Of a DNA stretch of 6,227 nucleotides, positions 1 through 6,227 are shown piece by piece. The stretch spans positions 1 through 6,227 of the forward strand of contig NZ_JOCB01000175.1 of NCBI RefSeq assembly GCF_000718775.1, in the 5' to 3' direction. The translations under genes and the position numbers were made by a program. Source of the stretch: Streptomyces sp. NRRL S-31 (GTDB lineage Bacteria; Actinomycetota; Actinomycetes; Streptomycetales; Streptomycetaceae). How positions within the stretch are numbered: position 1 is the first letter of the stretch; each line of letters begins with the position of its first letter. The notes under the pieces are model-generated. The model was not told where the DNA came from. It did not search any database and saw only the letters and a list, made by a program, of their open reading frames with translations.

Positions 1-3000
1 CCGCCCGCACCACCCCCCGGGCCGCCGCCGACGACGAACCGATCGCCGTCATCGGCATGGCCTGCCGCTTCCCCGGCGGCATCGGCTCGCCGGAGGAGCT
101 GTGGCGGATGGTCGCCGAGGGCCGGGACGCGGTCGGCGAGTTCCCCGCCGACCGCGGCTGGGACGTGGCGAACCTGTACGACCCGACCCTGGACCGGCCC
201 GGCACCAGCTACACCCGCCACGGCGCCTTCCTGTACGACGCCGCCGACTTCGACCCGGCGTTCTTCGCCATGGACGACGAGGAGGCCGAGGTCACCGACC
301 CCCAGCAGCGGCTGCTGCTGGAGACCTCCTGGGAGGCGCTGGAGCGCGCCTCCATCGACCCCGCCGCCCTGCGCGGCTCCGACACCGGCGTGTTCGCGGG
401 CGTCATGTACCACGACTACTTCGGCAGCTTCGGCTCCGGCAGCGTGGTCTCCGGCCGCGTCGCCTACACGCTCGGTCTGGAGGGCCCGACGCTCTCCGTC
501 GACACCGCCTGCTCCTCGTCACTGGTGGCGCTGCACCTGGCCGCCCAGGCGCTCCGGCAGGGCGACTGCTCGCTGGCGCTGGCCGGGGGAGTGACCGTGA
601 TGGCCACCCCGGGCACCTTCGTGGAGTTCAGCCGGCACCGGGGCCTGTCGGCCGACGGCCGCTGCAAGCCCTTCGCGGACGCCGCCGACGGCACCGGCTT
701 CGGCGAGGGCGCCGGCGTGCTGCTGCTGGAACGGCTCTCCGACGCCCGCCGCAACGGCCGTACCGTCCTCGCCGTGCTGCGCGGCACCGCCGTCAACCAG
801 GACGGCGCCTCCAACGGCATCAGCGCCCCCAACGGGCCCGCCCAGCAGCGCGTCATCCGGCGCGCCCTGCGGGCGGCCGGCGTCACGGCGGCCGACGTCG
901 ACGTGGTCGAGGCGCACGGCACCGGCACCACGCTCGGCGACCCCATCGAGGCCCAGGCCCTGATCGCCACCTACGGCGCCGAGCACACCGAGGACCGCCC
1001 GCTGTGGCTCGGCTCGGTCAAGTCCAACCTGGGCCACACCCAGGCCGCCGCCGGTGTCGCCGGTGTCATCAAGATGGTCGAGGCGCTGCGCCACGAGACC
1101 CTGCCCGCCAGCCTCGGCATCGACCGGCCCTCCCGGCACGTGGAGTGGGAGGGGAGCAACGTACGGCTGCTCACCGAGAACCGCCCCTGGCCCGACCCGG
1201 GACGCCCGCGCCGCGCCGGCGTCTCCTCCTTCGGCATCTCCGGCACCAACGCCCACGTGATCATCGAGGCGGCGCCCGGCCCGGAAGACGCCGCCGAGCC
1301 CGCCGCGCCGCCCGCCGGCACCGTGCCATGGCTGCTGTCCGGACACACCCCGGACGCCCTGCGCGCCCAGGCCGCCCGGCTCCTCGACCACCTGTCCGCC
1401 GCGCCGGACACCGACCCGCACCGCCTCGCCGGCGCGCTCGCCCACGCCCGCACCCGGCTCGGCCACCGGGCCGCCGTCCTCGGCCGCACCCGGGACGAAC
1501 TGACCGCCGGGGTCCGGGCGGTGGCGGAGGGCCGCGCCCCCGAGGGCGGCGCCCTCGCCACCGCCACCGACGGCCGGCTCGCCCTCCTCTTCTCCGGCCA
1601 GGGCTCGCAGCTGCCCGGCATGGGCACCCGCCTCGCGGCGGCCTTCCCCGCCTTCGCCGCCGCCTTCGACGAGGTCCGCGCCCACCTGGACCCGCTGCTG
1701 GACCGGCCGCTCGCCGAGATCCTGGACTCCGCCGGTCTGCTGGAGCGCACCGAGTACACCCAGCCCGCGCTGTTCGCCGTCGAGGTGGCCCTGTACCGGC
1801 TGCTGGAGTCCTTCGGCGTCCGGCCCGACCTGCTCGCCGGACACTCCGTCGGCGAGTACGCCGCCGCCCATGTCGCGGGCGTGCTCGGCCTCAAGGACGC
1901 CTGCACGCTGATCGCCGCCCGGGGCCGCCTCATGCAGGCCCTGCCCGAGGGCGGTGTGATGATCGCCGTACGCGCCACCGAGGACGAGGTCGTGCCGCTG
2001 CTCGGCGACGGCGTGGGCATCGCCGCCGTCAACGGCCCCGCCTCGCTCGTCGTCTCCGGCCCCGCCGGACCGGCCCGCGCCCTGGCCGCCCGCTTCGAGC
2101 GCACCCGGGAACTGGCCGTCAGCCACGCCTTCCACTCCGCCCTGATGGAGCCGATGCTCCAGGAGTTCCGCGAGGTCGCCGCCGCCCTGTCCTACGGCAC
2201 GCTGCGCATCCCGCTGGTCTCCACCCTCACCGGCGCCCCGGCCGCCCCCGACGAGCTGTCCACGCCCGAGTACTGGGTACGGCACGCCCGCGAGGCCGTC
2301 CGCTTCGCCGACGCCGTCACCGCCCTGCACGACGCCGGCGCCCGGCACTTCGCCGAGGTCGGCCCGGGCGGCGCGCTGACCGCCGCGGCCGGCGAGTGCC
2401 TGCCCGGCGAACCGGCCGTCGTCCCGCTGCTGCGCAAGGACCGCGAGGAGACCGAGGCCCTGCTCGCCGGGCTCGCCACCCTGCACGCGCACGGCACCGG
2501 CGTCGACTGGACGCCCCTGCTGCCCCACCGGGACGGCTCCGCACTGCCCACCTACGCCTTCCAGCGCTCCCGGTACTGGATGACCGGCGACGTGGGCCTG
2601 CCGCGCCCGGCCGACGGCCATCCGCTGCTGGGCACCGCCGTGGAACTCGCCGGCACCGACAGCACCCTGTACACCGGGCAGCTCTCCCTCGCCGGCCACC
2701 CGTGGCTGGCCGACCACGCCGTCGGCGGAGTGCCGCTGCTGCCGGGCACCGCCTTCGTGGAGATGGCCCTCGCCGCCGGGGAGCGCGCCGGCTGCGCCCT
2801 CGTGGAGGAACTGACCGTCACCGAACCGCTGGTCCTGCCCGAGGACGGCGCCGTCCGCCTCCAGTGCGCCGTCGGCGAAGCCGACGCGGCCGCCGCCCGC
2901 GCCTTCCGGGTGTTCGCCGCCGCGGCCGACGGCGACCCCTGGACCACCCACGCCACCGGTGTGCTGCGGCCCGCCGAGCGGCGGCCCGCCCACGACCTGA

Positions 3001-5291
3001 CCGCCTGGCCGCCGCCCGGCGCCGAACCGGTCCCCCTGGACGGCGTCTACGACCGGCTGGCGGAGCTGGGCGCCGAGTACGGGCCCCGCTTCCAGGGGCT
3101 GCGGGCGGCCTGGCGGCGCGGCGACGAGGCGTACGCCGAGGTCGCCGTCCCGGCCGGCACCGCCGGGTTCGGTCTGCACCCGGCCCTGTTCGACGCCGCC
3201 CTGCACGCCGTCGGGCTGCGCGCCGGTGCCGCGGAGCGCATGACGCTGCCGTTCGCCTGGAACGGCGTCGAGCTGTACGAGCGGGGCGCGACCGAACTGC
3301 GGGTGCGGATCGCCCCGGCCGGCGACGGCGCGGTGCGGATCGAGGCCGCCGACCCCACCGGCCGGCCGGTGGCGCGGGTGGCGTCGCTGGCCCTGCGGGA
3401 GGTGGACCCGGAACGGATCGCCGCGGCCGCCGCGGGCGGCCATGACGACCTGTTCGTCCTGGACTGGGCACCCGTCGCCGTGCCCGCCGCCCCGCAGGCC
3501 GGACGGTGGACCGTGCTCGGTGACGGCCGGACGGAACTGGCCGCCGCGCTGGCGGGCGAGGTCGCCGAGGTCGCCGTCGCCGCAGACCTGGCCGAGGCCG
3601 CCGGACAGCGCCCCGACACCCTGGTCCTCACGCACACCGGGGGCGCGACGGCGGACGCGGTCCGGGCCGGCGTCGGCGAGTTGCTGACCCGGGTGCGGGA
3701 CTGGCTGGCCGACGCCCGGTTCGCCGAGAGCACCCTGGTGGTGGCGACGCGCGGCGCCGGCGGCCCCGGGGACGTCACCGACCCCGGCGCCGCCGCCGCG
3801 TGGGGCCTGATCCGCTCCGCCCAGTCCGAGCACCCCGACCGGCTGGTCCTCGCCGACCTGGACGACACCGACGCCTCCCGGCGCCTGCTGCCCTCCGCCG
3901 TCGCCTCCGGCGAATCCCAACTGGCTTTGCGTGAGGGCGCGTTGAGCGTGCCCAGGCTGGTGCGCGCCGTACGCCTGGCCGAGCCCGCCCCCGCCGGCCT
4001 CTCCGGCGCCGTCCTCGTCACCGGCGGCACCGGCGCCCTCGGCCGGCTGGTCGCCCGGCACCTGGTCACCGCACACGGGGCCGAGCGGCTGGTGCTGCTC
4101 AGCCGCAGCGGGCCGGCGGCACCCGGCGCGACCGCGCTGACCGAGGAACTCACCGCGCTCGGCGCACGGGTGACCGTCGTCGCCTGCGACGCCGCCGACC
4201 GCGCCGCGCTCGCCCGGGTCCTGGACGCCCACCCGGTCTCCGCCGTCGTGCACACCGCGGGCGTCCTCGCCGACGCCGTCCTGACCTCGCTCACGCCCGA
4301 GCGGCTGGACACGGTGCTGCGGCCGAAGCTGGACGCCGCCTGGAACCTGCACGAACTCACCCGGGAACGCCCGCTGACGGCGTTCGTGCTGTTCTCCTCC
4401 GCGGCCGGACTGCTGGGCAGCCCCGGACAGGCCGGCTACGCCGCCGGCAACGCCTTCCTCGACGCCCTCGCCGCCCACCGCCGTGGCCTGGGCCTGCCCG
4501 CGGTCTCGCTCGCCTGGGGCGCCTGGGCGGGCAGCGGCGGCATGGCCGACCGGCTCGACGGCACCGACGCCCGCCGGATCGCCTCCGGCGGCGTGCTTCC
4601 CCTCGACGCCGAGGCCGGACTCGCCCTGTTCGACACGGCGGCGGGCCGCGACGAACCGGTCCTGCTCCCGGCCCGCCTGGACCTCGCCCCGCGCGAGGCC
4701 GCCCGGGTCGCGCCGCTGCTGCGCTCCCTGGTGCGCACACCGCGCCGGACCGGGCCCGGGGCATCGGCCGCCGCGTCGGCCCTGCGCCGCGAACTGGCCG
4801 CGCTGTCCCCCGAGGACGGCACCGAACGGCTGCTGCGGCTGGTGCGGGAGGAGGCCCGCGCGGTGCTCGGCACCGAGGAGTTCGACGACGGACTGCCCTT
4901 CAAGGACCTCGGGTTCGACTCGCTGACCGCCGTCGAGTTCCGCAACCGGCTCAACGGGGCCACCGGCCTCAGACTGACCGCCACGCTCGTCTTCGACCAC
5001 CCCACGCCGGCCGCGCTCGCCGGCCACCTCGCCGCCGAACTGGCCCCGCGCACCGCCGACGGCCCGCGCGACGAGGAGGACACCGTACGGGCCGCGCTCG
5101 CCGCCCTCCCGGTGCGGCGGCTGCGCGAGGCCGGTCTGCTCGACAGCCTGCTCGAACTCGCCGGACTGCGGCCCGCGCCGCAGCCGGCCCCGGACGGCGG
5201 ACCCGGCGGCGCGTCGATCGACGCGATGGACGCCGAGAGCCTGATCAGCATGGCGCTCGACGACCTCGTCGGGGACGACGACGCCCTGTGA
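1..5291 (+). CDS. Modular type I polyketide synthase, last module (KS-AT-DH-KR-ACP plus C-terminal docking domain); 5' end outside window
   Basis: The reading frame is open from base 3 to the TGA at 5289-5291. The ATG at 57 is an internal Met of the KS motif [11 protein letters not shown], so the true start is upstream. Residues here are numbered from that Met (1-1744). Domain order is KS (to about 404), AT (508-800), DH (855-1116), KR (1132-1543), ACP (1591-1662) and docking helices (1677-1744). There is no ER between the KR structural and catalytic halves. The bases before the KS encode an Ala/Pro/Thr-rich stretch rather than a charged coiled coil, so a further module probably lies upstream on the same polypeptide. 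The cytosolic megasynthase would extend an acyl chain with malonyl-CoA, reduce the beta-ketone and dehydrate it to an enoyl thioester. It is followed 51 bp downstream by another PKS gene on the same strand. The polyketide product cannot be identified. Confidence 0.97.
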   Translation, partial: ARTTPRAAADDEPIAVIGMACRFPGGIGSPEELWRMVAEGRDAVGEFPADRGWDVANLYDPTLDRPGTSYTRHGAFLYDAADFDPAFFAMDDEEAEVTDPQQRLLLETSWEALERASIDPAALRGSDTGVFAGVMYHDYFGSFGSGSVVSGRVAYTLGLEGPTLSVDTACSSSLVALHLAAQALRQGDCSLALAGGVTVMATPGTFVEFSRHRGLSADGRCKPFADAADGTGFGEGAGVLLLERLSDARRNGRTVLAVLRGTAVNQDGASNGISAPNGPAQQRVIRRALRAAGVTAADVDVVEAHGTGTTLGDPIEAQALIATYGAEHTEDRPLWLGSVKSNLGHTQAAAGVAGVIKMVEALRHETLPASLGIDRPSRHVEWEGSNVRLLTENRPWPDPGRPRRAGVSSFGISGTNAHVIIEAAPGPEDAAEPAAPPAGTVPWLLSGHTPDALRAQAARLLDHLSAAPDTDPHRLAGALAHARTRLGHRAAVLGRTRDELTAGVRAVAEGRAPEGGALATATDGRLALLFSGQGSQLPGMGTRLAAAFPAFAAAFDEVRAHLDPLLDRPLAEILDSAGLLERTEYTQPALFAVEVALYRLLESFGVRPDLLAGHSVGEYAAAHVAGVLGLKDACTLIAARGRLMQALPEGGVMIAVRATEDEVVPLLGDGVGIAAVNGPASLVVSGPAGPARALAARFERTRELAVSHAFHSALMEPMLQEFREVAAALSYGTLRIPLVSTLTGAPAAPDELSTPEYWVRHAREAVRFADAVTALHDAGARHFAEVGPGGALTAAAGECLPGEPAVVPLLRKDREETEALLAGLATLHAHGTGVDWTPLLPHRDGSALPTYAFQRSRYWMTGDVGLPRPADGHPLLGTAVELAGTDSTLYTGQLSLAGHPWLADHAVGGVPLLPGTAFVEMALAAGERAGCALVEELTVTEPLVLPEDGAVRLQCAVGEADAAAARAFRVFAAAADGDPWTTHATGVLRPAERRPAHDLTAWPPPGAEPVPLDGVYDRLAELGAEYGPRFQGLRAAWRRGDEAYAEVAVPAGTAGFGLHPALFDAALHAVGLRAGAAERMTLPFAWNGVELYERGATELRVRIAPAGDGAVRIEAADPTGRPVARVASLALREVDPERIAAAAAGGHDDLFVLDWAPVAVPAAPQAGRWTVLGDGRTELAAALAGEVAEVAVAADLAEAAGQRPDTLVLTHTGGATADAVRAGVGELLTRVRDWLADARFAESTLVVATRGAGGPGDVTDPGAAAAWGLIRSAQSEHPDRLVLADLDDTDASRRLLPSAVASGESQLALREGALSVPRLVRAVRLAEPAPAGLSGAVLVTGGTGALGRLVARHLVTAHGAERLVLLSRSGPAAPGATALTEELTALGARVTVVACDAADRAALARVLDAHPVSAVVHTAGVLADAVLTSLTPERLDTVLRPKLDAAWNLHELTRERPLTAFVLFSSAAGLLGSPGQAGYAAGNAFLDALAAHRRGLGLPAVSLAWGAWAGSGGMADRLDGTDARRIASGGVLPLDAEAGLALFDTAAGRDEPVLLPARLDLAPREAARVAPLLRSLVRTPRRTGPGASAAASALRRELAALSPEDGTERLLRLVREEARAVLGTEEFDDGLPFKDLGFDSLTAVEFRNRLNGATGLRLTATLVFDHPTPAALAGHLAAELAPRTADGPRDEEDTVRAALAALPVRRLREAGLLDSLLELAGLRPAPQPAPDGGPGGASIDAMDAESLISMALDDLVGDDDAL
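36..1268 (+). other. Ketosynthase (KS) domain of gene 1
   Basis: This domain catalyses decarboxylative Claisen condensation between the upstream acyl chain and the extender on the ACP. The catalytic triad is intact: Cys152 in DTACSSSL (codon 510-512), His287 in [12 protein letters not shown] (codon 915-917) and His327 in KSNLGH (codon 1035-1037). Cys rather than Gln at the nucleophile position marks an extending KS, not a KSQ loading domain. It ends at GTNAHVIIE. Two local oddities are visible. The segment usually reading like SPREAxAMDPQQR is acidic here (residues 73-81, DDEEAEVTD). The stretch between MYHDY and GSVVSGR is short (FGSFGS) compared with many actinomycete KS domains. Confidence 0.97.
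383..517 (+). repeat. KS core direct repeat, copy 1
   Basis: This stretch aligns without gaps to 5798-5932, a shift of 5415 bp. I find only two mismatches in 135 bp, at 446 (G against C at 5861) and 476 (T against G at 5891). The first 63 bp (383-445) are identical. It encodes the segment around the KS nucleophile. Homology of the KS domains continues on both sides at lower identity. Confidence 0.93.
1578..2460 (+). other. Acyltransferase (AT) domain, predicted malonyl-CoA specific
   Basis: This domain loads the extender unit onto the ACP. It opens with [14 protein letters not shown]. The nucleophile is Ser597 in [15 protein letters not shown] (codon 1845-1847). The specificity motif is HAFH at residues 690-693 (2124-2135), the malonyl-type motif; methylmalonyl ATs normally carry YASH there and GHSQGE around the serine. 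[12 protein letters not shown] also fits the malonyl group. The domain is followed by the post-AT linker that ends in YAFQRSRYW (2553-2579). The prediction is an unbranched C2 extension. Assignment as an AT is secure; the specificity rests on motifs and so is slightly less certain. Confidence 0.94.
2619..3404 (+). other. Dehydratase (DH) domain, catalytic residues intact
   Basis: This domain removes water from the beta-hydroxyacyl-ACP to give a 2,3-enoyl chain. The N-terminal hotdog half starts at HPLLG and carries [10 protein letters not shown], a full HxxxGxxxxP motif with catalytic His887 (codon 2715-2717). The C-terminal half has YGPRFQGL and [11 protein letters not shown], with catalytic Asp1046 (codon 3192-3194). 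Nothing suggests inactivation. Its presence next to a KR, with no ER, defines the reductive outcome of the module as an alkene. Confidence 0.94.
3450..4685 (+). other. Ketoreductase (KR), structural plus catalytic subdomains, B-type-like
   Basis: This domain reduces the beta-ketone with NADPH. The structural subdomain runs from LFVLDWAPV to about [13 protein letters not shown] (3450-3970). It joins directly to the catalytic Rossmann half at VTGGTGALG (residues 1321-1329, about 4017-4043), leaving no room for an ER. Catalytic residues are Ser1448 in LFSSAAG, Tyr1461 (codon 4437-4439) and Asn1465 in YAAGNA. The stereo-motif after HTAG is V-L-A-D-A, so the B-type LDD signature is present as LAD (1404-1406) with the last Asp kept. 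The A-type Trp position (8 residues before Tyr) is Leu, and Pro is found 5 residues before Tyr, as in B-type KRs. The prediction is a D-configured alcohol, which normally leads to an E double bond after the DH acts. Confidence 0.93.
4827..5042 (+). other. Acyl carrier protein (ACP) domain
   Basis: The ACP tethers the growing chain through a phosphopantetheine arm. The attachment residue is Ser1622 in [16 protein letters not shown] (codon 4920-4922). Helix I reads [15 protein letters not shown], and the fold ends with [17 protein letters not shown]. There is a single copy, with no tandem ACP and no thioesterase after it, so this protein passes its product on rather than releasing it. Confidence 0.96.
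5085..5288 (+). other. C-terminal docking domain of gene 1 protein
   Basis: After the ACP, residues 1677-1744 contain the two usual parts of a class 1 (DEBS-type) C-terminal docking domain. The first is a helical dimerisation segment, including [21 protein letters not shown] Pro/Gly-rich linker follows. The second is a terminal docking helix, [17 protein letters not shown] (from residue 1720, base 5214). In known systems this last helix binds the N-terminal coiled coil of the next PKS protein. The next gene begins with such a coiled coil, so the two proteins are probably consecutive in the assembly line. The recognition is by family resemblance; partner specificity is inferred. Confidence 0.88.
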
Positions 5292-5299
5292 CGGCGGCG

Positions 5300-5321
5300 C
5301 CCGACGACGCCCCGACGACGC
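5300..5321 (+). repeat. 11-bp tandem direct repeat, two exact copies
   Basis: The unit CCCGACGACGC occurs at 5300-5310 and again at 5311-5321, followed by a partial CCCG at 5322-5325. It lies wholly in the intergenic gap. It may be a replication-slippage product; no function is evident. Confidence 0.85.
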
Positions 5322-5329
5322 CCCGCGAC

Positions 5330-5334
5330 AAGGA
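5330..5334 (+). promoter_or_regulatory. Ribosome binding site of second PKS gene
   Basis: AAGGA lies 8 nt before the ATG at 5343, within the purine run AAGGAAGAGGA (5330-5340). The spacing is good for a Shine-Dalgarno sequence. No other ATG, GTG or TTG start is in frame between the upstream TGA and 5343, which fixes the start choice. Confidence 0.85.
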
Positions 5335-5342
5335 AGAGGACC

Positions 5343-6227
<885 letters not shown>

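Larger units (their letters stand above)
5292..5342 (+). other. Short intergenic spacer between two PKS genes
   Basis: These 51 bp separate the TGA of gene 1 from the ATG of gene 2. They contain an 11-bp tandem repeat and the ribosome binding site of gene 2. I see no clear promoter elements and no hairpin followed by a T-tract, so the two genes are likely co-transcribed. Confidence 0.8.

Noticed and set aside
57..59. ATG at 57 as the start of gene 1
   Set aside because: It is the Met inside the conserved KS motif [11 protein letters not shown]; coding continues upstream to the window edge with no stop.
101..3445. Open frame of 1114 codons on the plus strand in another frame
   Set aside because: Its product is Arg/Pro/Gly-rich and without domain motifs, while the overlapping frame encodes perfect KS, AT and DH motifs. 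It is a high-GC shadow.
3404..4020. Possible enoylreductase or hidden domain between DH and the KR catalytic half
   Set aside because: The whole interval is explained by the KR structural subdomain (LFVLDW to PRLVRA); no ER nucleotide-binding motif is present and the length is too small.
5043..5288. Thioesterase or second ACP after the ACP
   Set aside because: Only about 80 residues remain, with no GxSxG or second DSL motif; they fit docking helices.

Overview
The window lies inside a modular type I polyketide synthase (PKS) gene cluster. Very high GC (by eye well above 70 %), third codon positions almost always G or C, and typical actinomycete PKS motifs point to Streptomyces or a close relative. 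I cannot name the compound or the species from this sequence.

Layout: bases 1-5291 (+) are the 3' end of a large PKS gene that begins upstream of the window. They encode one complete extension module, KS-AT-DH-KR-ACP, followed by a C-terminal docking domain. A 51-bp gap (5292-5342) holds an 11-bp tandem repeat and a ribosome binding site. A second PKS gene starts at ATG 5343 and runs off the right end. Only its N-terminal docking coiled coil and about the first half of its KS domain are visible. Both genes are on the + strand and are probably one operon. I see no RNA gene, insertion sequence, CRISPR array, promoter or terminator.

How the parts work together: the complete module has intact catalytic residues in every domain. 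Its AT has malonyl-CoA-type motifs and its KR is B-type-like. With an apparently active DH and no ER, the module should add an unbranched C2 unit and leave a 2,3-double bond, most likely E. The ACP-bound enoyl chain would then pass to the KS of the next protein through the matching docking elements at the end of gene 1 and the start of gene 2.

The most notable signals are evolutionary. The two KS regions share a 135-bp tract with only two mismatches. In contrast, the last about 87 bp of the second KS switch from C-ending to G-ending codons while the protein stays conserved. This suggests a mosaic KS built by recombination or gene conversion. Nothing here looks like a new class of system; this is canonical assembly-line PKS DNA with some mosaic structure.
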